13,474 nt of DNA from Syntrophales bacterium (GTDB lineage: Bacteria > Desulfobacterota > Syntrophia > Syntrophales > UBA2251): the NCBI GenBank assembly GCA_023230905.1, contig JALNWL010000048.1, positions 1-13,474 of the forward strand. The letters are read 5' to 3'. Shown one piece after another: positions 1 to 6,191 of the stretch (the first letter of the stretch is position 1; each line of letters starts with the position of its first letter). The notes under the pieces are model-generated. The model worked only from the letters and a program-made list of their open reading frames with translations, was not told the DNA's origin and searched no databases. A program made the position numbers and the translations under genes.

Positions 1-83
1 AGCCCAAGCTTCCTCACCGGATCTGCGCGAATTGCGGCACCTACAAGGGACGGGAAATCGTTCCCATCGAGAAGCTTTCCTGA
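1..83 (+). CDS. rpmF: 50S ribosomal protein L32, C-terminal part (left-truncated by window edge)
   Basis: The reading frame from base 3 gives 26 residues ending ...HRICANCGTYKGREIV-PIEKLS before a TGA at 81-83. A CxxC pair followed by GTYKGR is the typical C-terminal end of bacterial L32, a small zinc-ribbon protein of the 50S subunit; the first CxxC pair would lie upstream of the window. In many bacteria rpmF precedes plsX-fabH-fabD. Here fabD follows after only 31 bases. The identification rests on a short but characteristic tail. Confidence 0.85.
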   Translation, partial: PKLPHRICANCGTYKGREIVPIEKLS

Positions 84-114
84 AGCGCCGATTCCGCCTG
101 AGGAAGGAATCATC

Positions 115-1056
115 ATGATCAGGGTGGGGGTTGTCTTTCCGGGACAGGGATCCCAGTCCGTGGGCATGGGCAAGGACCTCCGCGAGGGGAGCGCCGCCGC
201 GGGGCGCGTGTTTGACGAAGCGGGTCGCCTGCTCGATATGGACGTGGCCGACCTGTGCTTCCGGGGACCGCAGGAGCGACTGAGCCTGACGGTCTTCACC
301 CAGATCGCCGTTCTGACCGTCGACATCGCCTGCTGGGAGGCCCTCCGCGAAGCGGCCCCCGTGACGCCCGAAGTCATGGCCGGTCACAGCCTGGGCGAAT
401 ACGCCGCCCTGTACGCCGCGGGCGCCGTCACCCTGGACGACGTCTTTCCCCTCGTCAAGGCGCGCGCCGAATACCACCAGCGGGCCGTCCCCGTGGGCGT
501 CGGCGCCATGGCCGCAATCGTCGGCCTCACGCGCGAACGGGTCGATGCGATCTGCCGCGAGGCGTCGTCACCGGAAACCGTGGTCGCCCTAGCCCTCCAG
601 AACAGTCCGAACCAGTTCGTCGTCTCCGGCCACACACCGGCGGTGGGCGCGGCCGTCGAAATGGCCGCGGCAGCGGGGGCCCTGCAGGCGGTGAGGCTCC
701 CCATCAGCGTCCCCTGCCACAGCCGGCTGCTCGACCCGACCGCCGCGCTGCTGGCCGAGCGCCTGCGCACGGTGACCTTTAAGGACGCCGCCGTCCCGGT
801 CATCCCCAATTGCGACCCGGAAATCTTTTACACACGCGACCGCGCGACCGCGCTGCTGACCCGTCAGATCACCTCGCCCGTCCGCTGGCAGGAGACCGTC
901 GAGAGGATGGTCGCCCTGGGGGTGGATACCGTCGTCGAGGTCGGTCCCGGACGGGTCCTGTCCGGCTTGAGCAAACGGATCCACCGGGGACTAAAGCTCC
1001 TGAACGTGGAAGACGCGGCGTCCCTGAAAAAAACGGCAGATTTTTTAAACAGTTGA
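115..1056 (+). CDS. fabD: Malonyl-CoA:ACP transacylase FabD
   Basis: FabD transfers the malonyl group from malonyl-CoA to the phosphopantetheine arm of ACP in the cytoplasm, giving the extender unit for type II fatty-acid synthesis. The 313-residue protein has the usual family length. It shows the N-terminal GQGSQ loop (residues 10-14), the nucleophile elbow GHSLGE with Ser92, Arg117 in KARAEY, which would hold the malonyl carboxylate, and the catalytic His202 in PCHSRLLDP. The C-terminal VEVGPGRVLSGL motif is also present. The ATG at 115 follows an AGGAAGGA Shine-Dalgarno at 101-108. Its acceptor acpP and the condensing enzyme fabF lie directly downstream. The usual neighbours plsX, fabH and fabG are not adjacent. 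An A7 run and a T6 run sit close to the 3' end. Confidence 0.97.
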   Translation: MIRVGVVFPGQGSQSVGMGKDLREGSAAAGRVFDEAGRLLDMDVADLCFRGPQERLSLTVFTQIAVLTVDIACWEALREAAPVTPEVMAGHSLGEYAALYAAGAVTLDDVFPLVKARAEYHQRAVPVGVGAMAAIVGLTRERVDAICREASSPETVVALALQNSPNQFVVSGHTPAVGAAVEMAAAAGALQAVRLPISVPCHSRLLDPTAALLAERLRTVTFKDAAVPVIPNCDPEIFYTRDRATALLTRQITSPVRWQETVERMVALGVDTVVEVGPGRVLSGLSKRIHRGLKLLNVEDAASLKKTADFLNS

Positions 1057-1065
1057 TGATATGGA

Positions 1066-1093
1066 GGCGTGGGAAAAGCACGCCGTCATTTTT
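1066..1093 (+). terminator. Terminator-like hairpin (attenuator?) between fabD and acpP
   Basis: GGCGTG (1066-1071) pairs perfectly with CACGCC (1079-1084) around a 7-base loop. After GTCA comes a run of five T (1089-1093). The structure lies in the 55-base fabD-acpP spacer, just before the acpP ribosome-binding site. It has the shape of a short intrinsic terminator, but the T tract is short and displaced 4 bases from the stem. Partial termination, an mRNA processing or stabilising stem, or control of acpP translation are all possible. I found no convincing promoter between it and acpP. Confidence 0.45.
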
Positions 1094-1096
1094 AAC

Positions 1097-1108
1097 GAGG
1101 AGGGAGGA
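1097..1108 (+). promoter_or_regulatory. Strong ribosome-binding site of acpP
   Basis: GAGGAGGGAGGA lies 3 bases before the ATG at 1112 and is unusually purine-rich. It decides the start: an in-frame ATG at 1061 would add 17 non-ACP-like residues and would place this site inside the gene. A very strong site suits ACP, normally one of the most abundant proteins in the cell. Confidence 0.8.
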
Positions 1109-1111
1109 CTC

Positions 1112-1348
1112 ATGTCACTCGAAGAAAAAGTTATCGAAATCATCATGGAGCAGTTGGATGTCACACGGGAAGAGTGTATCCTGGAGGCGTCCTTCATCGA
1201 CGATTTGGGTGCAGATTCCCTCGATCTGGTCGAGTTGATCATGGAAATGGAGGAAAATTTCGGCATCCAGATCGCGGATGAGGAGCTCGAGAAGATCCGC
1301 ACCATCGGTGACGTCATCGATTTTCTGCACAGCAAGGGAGTAAAGTAA
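1112..1348 (+). CDS. acpP: Acyl carrier protein
   Basis: This 78-residue acidic protein begins MSLEEKVIEIIMEQL and carries the DSL motif (GADSLDLVELIM). Ser36 is the site where AcpS attaches 4'-phosphopantetheine. It shuttles growing acyl chains among the fatty-acid synthesis enzymes in the cytoplasm and also supplies lipid A and phospholipid synthesis. Helix II (DSLDLVELIMEMEENFG) and the C-terminal DVIDFLHSK helix are clear, and the length is normal for the family. It lies between fabD and fabF, both of which act on it. The start at 1112 is set by the preceding Shine-Dalgarno. A terminator-like hairpin in the leader may set its level relative to fabD. Confidence 0.98.
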   Translation: MSLEEKVIEIIMEQLDVTREECILEASFIDDLGADSLDLVELIMEMEENFGIQIADEELEKIRTIGDVIDFLHSKGVK

Positions 1349-1383
1349 CCGGCCCTTCGCCATACGCCGTCAGGGGGTGTCCA

Positions 1384-2625
1384 TTGAAAAGAAGGGTTGT
1401 CATCACCGGCCTCGGGGCCGTGACGCCGCTCGGCTGCTCCGTCCCGGAAACCTGGGAGGCCGTCTGTGCCGGACGGTCGGGCGTCGCTCCCATCACCCGG
1501 TTCGACTCGACCCTCTTCGACACGAAGATTGCCGCTGAACTGAAGACCTTCGATCCCCTGCAATACGTCAACAAGAAAGAGTACCGGCGCCTCGACGATT
1601 TCATCCTCTATGCCATCGCCGCATCCGAAATGGCCGTGGTCGACGCGGGCGGGGCCATCACGGGGACCAACGCGGAGCGGGTCGGCGTGATCATCGGCTC
1701 GGCCATCGGCGGACTCTCCACCATGGAGAAGGAGAAGGAAACCCTCGCGGCGGCCGGCCCCCGGCGCATTTCCACCTTTGCCATTCCGGCAGTCCTCTGC
1801 AATCTGGCGGGAGGCCACGTCTCTATCCGCTTCGGCGCCAAGGGACCGATCACCTGCCCCGTGACCGCGTGCGCCGCGGGCACGAACGCCGTCGGGGAAG
1901 CCTTCCGTCTTATCCAGAACGGATACGCCGACGTAATGATCGCCGGCGGGGTGGATGCCGCCATCACCCCCCTCGGAATCGGCGGGTTCAACGCCATGCG
2001 GGCGCTCTCGACTCGGAACAACAATCCGGAAAAGGCCAGCCGGCCGTTCGACCGAGACCGCGACGGCTTAGTTGTCGGTGAAGGCGGCGGCATCCTCATC
2101 CTGGAGGAAATGACCGCGGCCCTGGACCGGGGCGCCAGGGTCTACGCGGAAATAGCGGGCTATGGCTCCACGTGCGACGCCTTTCACATGGCGGCGCCGC
2201 CGCCGGGACATGAGGGGGCCGTCCGGTGCATGCGGGCCGCGCTCCGGGACGCCGCACTTGTCCCCGAGGCCATCGATTACATCAACGCCCACGGAACCTC
2301 CACCCCACTGAACGACGTCTATGAAACCCAGGCCATCCGCACCGTTTTCGGCACGCACAGCGACCGGCTTGCCGTCAGCTCCACCAAGTCCATGACGGGG
2401 CACATGCTGGGCGCCGCCGGCGGCGTGGAGGCCCTGTTCGCCGCACTGGCCATCCGGGAAGGCATCGTCCCCCCGACGATCAACCTCGACCATCCCGACC
2501 CGGACTGCGACCTCGACTATGTCCCCCACACGGCCCGCCGGCAGGCCGTCCGCGCCGCCATGTCCAACACCTTCGGCTTCGGCGGCGTCAACGCCGTAGT
2601 GATCTTGAAGGAATTCCAGCCATGA
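1384..2625 (+). CDS. fabF: Beta-ketoacyl-ACP synthase II FabF
   Basis: FabF condenses malonyl-ACP with acyl-ACP, releasing CO2 and lengthening the chain by two carbons. The 413 residues match the family length. The Cys-His-His triad of decarboxylating elongating synthases is complete: Cys163 (VTACAAGTN), His303 (NAHGTSTP) and His340 (MTGHMLGAAGG). This is the KAS I/II type rather than FabH, which uses Cys-His-Asn. The start is TTG at 1384, about 4 bases after an AGGGGGTG site, and the protein begins MKRRVVITGLG as expected; no in-frame ATG fits. The stop overlaps the rpiB start by 4 bases (ATGA), suggesting translational coupling. No fabG sits next to it. Confidence 0.97.
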   Translation: MKRRVVITGLGAVTPLGCSVPETWEAVCAGRSGVAPITRFDSTLFDTKIAAELKTFDPLQYVNKKEYRRLDDFILYAIAASEMAVVDAGGAITGTNAERVGVIIGSAIGGLSTMEKEKETLAAAGPRRISTFAIPAVLCNLAGGHVSIRFGAKGPITCPVTACAAGTNAVGEAFRLIQNGYADVMIAGGVDAAITPLGIGGFNAMRALSTRNNNPEKASRPFDRDRDGLVVGEGGGILILEEMTAALDRGARVYAEIAGYGSTCDAFHMAAPPPGHEGAVRCMRAALRDAALVPEAIDYINAHGTSTPLNDVYETQAIRTVFGTHSDRLAVSSTKSMTGHMLGAAGGVEALFAALAIREGIVPPTINLDHPDPDCDLDYVPHTARRQAVRAAMSNTFGFGGVNAVVILKEFQP

Positions 2626-3113
2626 CCGAAACCCGCCCCAGACTCACCATCGGCGCCGATCACGCGGGCTTTGCCCTGAAGGAGGCCCTCAAAGCCGCCC
2701 TCGTCGCGCAAGGGTACGACGTCGTGGATGCGGGAACCTCGAACGCGGAACCGGCGGACTACCCTGATTTCGCCACCCTCGTCGCGCGCGCGATCTCCCG
2801 GGGAACCGGCGAGAGGGGCATCCTGATCTGCGGTTCGGGCATCGGGATGAGCATCACGGCCAACCGTTTCCCGGGAGTCCGCGCGGCACTCTGCCTGGAT
2901 GCCGAGGCGGCACGGCTGAGCCGCCTCCACAACGACGCCAATATCCTGGTACTCGCGGCTCGCCGGACCGGAACCGAGGCCGCCCTCGAAATTACGTTCG
3001 TCTGGCTGGCGACGCCTTTCGAGGGCGGCCGGCATCAGCGGCGCCTAGAGAAGCTCCGGGCCATCGAACGAGAGATTTGTTCAACATCATCTACCGATCT
3101 TGAGGAGGAATAA
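2622..3113 (+). CDS. rpiB: Ribose-5-phosphate isomerase B
   Basis: RpiB interconverts ribose 5-phosphate and ribulose 5-phosphate, linking the pentose phosphate pathway to nucleotide synthesis and to ribulose 5-phosphate, a riboflavin precursor used by RibBA downstream. The protein shows IGADHAGFALK at the N terminus and the active-site Cys70 in GILICGSGIGMSITANRFPGVRAA, followed by SRLHNDANILVLAAR with His103. The 163 residues are somewhat longer than the ~149 of E. coli RpiB because of a charged tail after the last conserved helix (ICSTSSTDLEEE). The ATG overlaps the fabF stop. glyA begins 6 bases after its stop, so the genes are surely cotranscribed. Related galactose-6-phosphate isomerase subunits share the fold, but the motifs and context favour RpiB. 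Confidence 0.93.
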   Translation: MTETRPRLTIGADHAGFALKEALKAALVAQGYDVVDAGTSNAEPADYPDFATLVARAISRGTGERGILICGSGIGMSITANRFPGVRAALCLDAEAARLSRLHNDANILVLAARRTGTEAALEITFVWLATPFEGGRHQRRLEKLRAIEREICSTSSTDLEEE

Positions 3114-3119
3114 CCGTAC

Positions 3120-4364
3120 ATGTCTGCTTTGACCCACGTTGATCCCGAAATCGCCGCCGCCATCCGCCGGGAAACCGAGCGGCAGGCGGGCAAGCTGGAG
3201 CTCATCGCTTCGGAAAACTTCGTCAGCGAGGCGGTCCTGGAGGCCCAGGGCTGCGTCATGACGAACAAGTACGCCGAGGGCTACCCCGGCAAGCGCTACT
3301 ACGGCGGCTGCGAATTCGTCGATGTCGCGGAGACGCTCGCGATCGAGCGGTGCAAGAAGCTCTTCGGGGCCGACCACGTCAACGTCCAGCCCCATTCGGG
3401 AACGCAGGCCAACATGGCCGTTTATTTCGCCGTCCTCAACCCGGGCGACACGGTGCTCGGCATGAACCTCTCCCACGGCGGGCACCTCTCCCACGGGTCT
3501 CCGGCGAATTTCTCGGGCCGGTTCTACAACGTGGTCGCCTACGGCGTGGATCGCGAAACGGAAACCATCGATTTCAACGAGGTCGAAGACCAGGCGAAGA
3601 AACACAAGCCCAAGATGATCGTCGTCGGCGCCAGCGCCTACCCGCGCACGCTCGACTTCACGAAATTCCGCGCCATCGCCGACCAGGTCGGGGCCGTGAT
3701 CATGGCGGACATCGCCCATATTGCCGGGCTGGTCGCCGTGGGGCTGCACCCCACACCCATCCCCGTCTGCGAGTTCGTCACGTCCACGACCCACAAGACC
3801 CTCCGCGGTCCCCGGGGCGGGCTCGTGATGTGCCGGGAGGATTACGCCAAGGTTCTGAACAGCCGCGTGTTCCCGGGCACCCAGGGGGGACCGCTCATGC
3901 ACATCATCGCCGCCAAGGCCGTCGCCTTTCAGGAGGCCCTGCGCGACGACTTCAAGGCCTACCAGACCCAGATCGTGCGGAACGCCCGGACGCTGGCGGA
4001 AACGCTCCAGAAGGAGGGATTCCGCCTCGTTTCCGGCGGTACGGACAACCACTTGATGCTCGTGGATCTCACCGAGCAGGGCATTACCGGCAAGGAGGCC
4101 CAGGAAACGCTCGACCGGATGGGCATCACGGTGAACAAGAACGGGATCCCCTTCGACACGAAAGGCCCCATGATCACGAGCGGCATCCGCATCGGAACGC
4201 CCGCCGTCACGACCCGGGGGATGGAGGAGGAAGAGATGCGCGCGATCGGCCGGTTAATCGCCGCGGCCCTCCGGCACAAGGACGACGAAAAGCAACTGGG
4301 AACGCTGCGGGAGGAAGTGCGCGCCCTGTGTGCCCGCTTCCCCTTGTACGCAAGCAGGCTTTAG
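3120..4364 (+). CDS. glyA: Serine hydroxymethyltransferase
   Basis: GlyA is a PLP enzyme that converts serine and tetrahydrofolate to glycine and 5,10-methylene-THF, the cell's main one-carbon source for purines, dTMP and methionine. The 414 residues match the bacterial family. Visible features are KLELIASENFVS near the N terminus, KYAEGYPGKRYYGGC, His122, which would stack on PLP, Asp197 and His200 (MADIAHIAG), and the Schiff-base Lys226 in VTSTTHKTLRGPRGG. The ATG at 3120 follows GAGGAGGA at 3102-3109. The pairing with a downstream dCMP deaminase-like gene makes sense: dUMP plus methylene-THF are the substrates of thymidylate synthase. A long hairpin spans its stop codon. Confidence 0.98.
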   Translation: MSALTHVDPEIAAAIRRETERQAGKLELIASENFVSEAVLEAQGCVMTNKYAEGYPGKRYYGGCEFVDVAETLAIERCKKLFGADHVNVQPHSGTQANMAVYFAVLNPGDTVLGMNLSHGGHLSHGSPANFSGRFYNVVAYGVDRETETIDFNEVEDQAKKHKPKMIVVGASAYPRTLDFTKFRAIADQVGAVIMADIAHIAGLVAVGLHPTPIPVCEFVTSTTHKTLRGPRGGLVMCREDYAKVLNSRVFPGTQGGPLMHIIAAKAVAFQEALRDDFKAYQTQIVRNARTLAETLQKEGFRLVSGGTDNHLMLVDLTEQGITGKEAQETLDRMGITVNKNGIPFDTKGPMITSGIRIGTPAVTTRGMEEEEMRAIGRLIAAALRHKDDEKQLGTLREEVRALCARFPLYASRL

Positions 4365-4388
4365 GCGTCGGGCCTTGGACGTCAAGCC
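4357..4388 (+). other. Long bulged hairpin across the glyA stop codon
   Basis: GGCTT (4357-4361) pairs with AAGCC (4384-4388). After a 2-base bulge, GGCGTC (4364-4369) pairs with GACGTC (4378-4383) with one G-T wobble, leaving an 8-base loop. This gives about 11 base pairs covering the TAG stop. No T tract follows, so it is not a classical terminator. It could be a 3' stabilising or processing stem ahead of the 130-base spacer before the deaminase gene. Confidence 0.4.
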
Positions 4389-4494
4389 GTAAATAAATGA
4401 GGGAAAGAGACAGGAACGGCGTAGGGGAGGGGTGAAGGCGCCCGTTTTGCCAGAACGTTGAACACCTGAAGCCCAACGCCCATTTGAGATTTCC

Positions 4495-4971
4495 ATGACC
4501 GAAACGGCGAACATTGCGCACCCGACGACCGGCGGGCGTCCGGACTGGGACGAATACTTCCTCGACATCGCCGCGCTCGTCGCGCGCCGTTCGACCTGCC
4601 GACGGCGCAGTGTCGGGGCGCTCCTGGTCCGCGACCGGAGGCTGCTCACCACGGGCTACAACGGCGCCCCCTCGGGGCTGCGCCACTGCCTGGACGTCGG
4701 CTGCCTGCGGGAGGAGATGAAGATCCCCTCCGGCGAACGGCACGAGCTTTGCCGCGGCCTGCACGCGGAGCAGAACGCCATCATCCAGGCGGCCCTCCAC
4801 GGGGTCGGCGTCAACGGGGCCACGCTGTATTGCACGAACCATCCCTGCATCATCTGCGCAAAGATGATCATCAACGCGGGCGTCGTACGGGTGGTCATCC
4901 GGGACGGCTACCGGGACGACCTGGCGGGCGGGATGTTCGCCGAGGCCGGCATCGAGGTGAAACAGGCATGA
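4495..4971 (+). CDS. Cytidine/deoxycytidylate deaminase family protein (dCMP deaminase, ComEB-like)
   Basis: This 158-residue zinc deaminase probably converts dCMP to dUMP for dTMP synthesis. The signature is complete: HAEQNAI with His90 (zinc) and Glu92 (proton shuttle), and NHPCIICAKMI with Cys118 and Cys121 (zinc). The N-terminal part WDEYFLDIAALVARRSTCRRRSVGALLV and the TGYNGAPSGLRHC stretch are typical of dCMP deaminases. CMP or cytidine deaminases lack the latter. The segment of Cys and His residues between 64 and 86 resembles the extra zinc or allosteric loop of phage T4-type dCMP deaminases, but that is inference. The ribosome-binding site is weak (TTTGAG), so the start is the least certain part. 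Its stop overlaps nrdR by ATGA, so both serve deoxynucleotide supply. Confidence 0.88.
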   Translation: MTETANIAHPTTGGRPDWDEYFLDIAALVARRSTCRRRSVGALLVRDRRLLTTGYNGAPSGLRHCLDVGCLREEMKIPSGERHELCRGLHAEQNAIIQAALHGVGVNGATLYCTNHPCIICAKMIINAGVVRVVIRDGYRDDLAGGMFAEAGIEVKQA

Positions 4972-5435
4972 AATGCCCCTTCTGCGCACATCCCGAAAAC
5001 AAGGTCATCGACTCCCGGGTCAGCAAGGACAACAACGCCATCCGACGGCGGCGGGAATGCCTCAGTTGCGAACGCCGGTTCACGACCTACGAGTTCGTCG
5101 AGGAAGTCCTGCCGATGGTCGTGAAGAAAGACGGCCGCCGCGAGCCGTTCGACCGGACCAAGATCCTGTCCGGGGTGAAGAAGGCCTGCGAAAAGCGACC
5201 GATCAGCATGGACGATATGGAGGCGCTGGTGGACCGCATCGAGCAGTATTGCCAGGACACCCAGGCCCGGGAGATCCCGGCCGCCCTGATCGGCGAGCGC
5301 GTCATGGGCGAACTCGAGCAACTGGACGGCGTGGCCTACGTCCGCTTCGCCTCTGTTTACCGCGAGTTTCGCGACGTCCGGGACTTCATCAACGAGCTCA
5401 AGGATTTCCTGAACGGCAAGGAAGACGTGAAATAG
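4968..5435 (+). CDS. nrdR: Transcriptional repressor NrdR
   Basis: NrdR binds ATP/dATP and represses ribonucleotide reductase genes at NrdR boxes. The 155 residues match the family. The N-terminal zinc ribbon has MKCPFC (Cys3, Cys6) and CLSCERRFTTYE (Cys31, Cys34), with the basic stretch AIRRRRE between them. An ATP-cone domain follows from about residue 45, starting VVKKDGRREPFDRTKILSGV. The start is ATG 4968, inside the deaminase stop (ATGA overlap), preceded by GAGGTGA. I saw no NrdR box in this window, so its targets lie elsewhere. In related genomes ribD commonly follows nrdR; here a palindrome and then ribE follow instead. Confidence 0.97.
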   Translation: MKCPFCAHPENKVIDSRVSKDNNAIRRRRECLSCERRFTTYEFVEEVLPMVVKKDGRREPFDRTKILSGVKKACEKRPISMDDMEALVDRIEQYCQDTQAREIPAALIGERVMGELEQLDGVAYVRFASVYREFRDVRDFINELKDFLNGKEDVK

Positions 5436-5438
5436 GGA

Positions 5439-5458
5439 ATGCGGGTCCGGACCCGCAT
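5439..5458. repeat. Perfect 20-bp palindrome between nrdR and ribE
   Basis: ATGCGGGTCC is followed directly by its exact reverse complement GGACCCGCAT, 4 bases after the nrdR stop. As RNA it would fold as an 8-bp stem with a 4-base loop. A GC-rich stretch follows with no T tract, so it is a weak terminator candidate. A dimeric regulator site, an RNA processing stem or a deletion scar are alternatives. Confidence 0.6.
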
Positions 5459-5502
5459 CTGACGCGGGGGGATCGACCGGACGGGCCGGCGGGAGCGATT
5501 CA

Positions 5503-6159
5503 ATGTTTACGGGCATCATCCAGGGAATCGGAATCATCCGCGCTCTCACGCGCCAGGGGGCCGACGCCCGCCTGGAGGTGGAGACCGACCTGTCCCTGGA
5601 CGACGTCGCCCTCGGCGACAGCATCGCGGTCGATGGCGCCTGCCTGACGGTAACGGCGAAGACCGCCCGGACCTTCACGGCCGACGTCTCGGCGGAAACC
5701 CTCTCCCGGACAACCCTCGGGAACGCCCGCTCCGGCAGTAAGGCGAATATCGAGAAGGCCCTGCGGATCGGCGATTTTCTGGGCGGACACCTCGTCCTGG
5801 GCCATGTGGACGGGATCGGACGGATCGCCGCCAAAACCCTCCGGGCCAACTCCATGCTCATCGGAGTGGACGTGGATGCGGTGCTGATGCGCTATGTCGT
5901 GGAGAAGGGCTCGGTGGCGGTGGACGGCGTCAGCCTAACCGTAAATCGCTGTGAAAAAACCAGCTTTTATGTTAGTATGATCCCGCATACGGCGGATGCG
6001 ACCACCCTGGGTCGCAAACGGGCCGGAGAGACCGTCAACATCGAGACGGACATCATCGGCAAATACGTGGAAAGACTGGCCGCGCCCTATACGGGAACGG
6101 CGCCGGCCGGCGGCGGGTTGAGCAGGGACCTCCTCTCCCGTCATGGATTCATCAAATAG
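5503..6159 (+). CDS. ribE: Riboflavin synthase alpha subunit
   Basis: The enzyme dismutates two 6,7-dimethyl-8-ribityllumazine molecules to riboflavin plus the pyrimidinedione precursor, the last step of riboflavin synthesis. The 218 residues begin MFTGIIQGIG, the hallmark start. The internal duplication into two lumazine-binding barrels is visible: LGDSIAVDGACLTV in the first half (about residues 36-49) and KGSVAVDGVSLTVN in the second (about 134-147), with GHLVLGHVDGIG at the join and a second-barrel HTADATTLGRKRAGETVNIE. The length is typical. Its substrate is made by ribH downstream, using products of ribBA. No FMN riboswitch fits in the 67-base leader. The name ribE is used for this subunit in many proteobacteria; E. 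coli calls it ribC. Confidence 0.96.
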   Translation: MFTGIIQGIGIIRALTRQGADARLEVETDLSLDDVALGDSIAVDGACLTVTAKTARTFTADVSAETLSRTTLGNARSGSKANIEKALRIGDFLGGHLVLGHVDGIGRIAAKTLRANSMLIGVDVDAVLMRYVVEKGSVAVDGVSLTVNRCEKTSFYVSMIPHTADATTLGRKRAGETVNIETDIIGKYVERLAAPYTGTAPAGGGLSRDLLSRHGFIK

Positions 6160-6191
6160 ACGTCCCGAAAAACGATTCAAGAAGGTGTTCA

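Noticed and set aside
1061..1111. Upstream in-frame ATG for acpP at 1061
   Set aside because: It would put a terminator-like hairpin and the strong ribosome-binding site inside the gene and add residues not seen in ACPs.
5436..5502. FMN riboswitch ahead of the riboflavin genes
   Set aside because: The leader is too short (67 bases) and lacks the conserved RFN element motifs.
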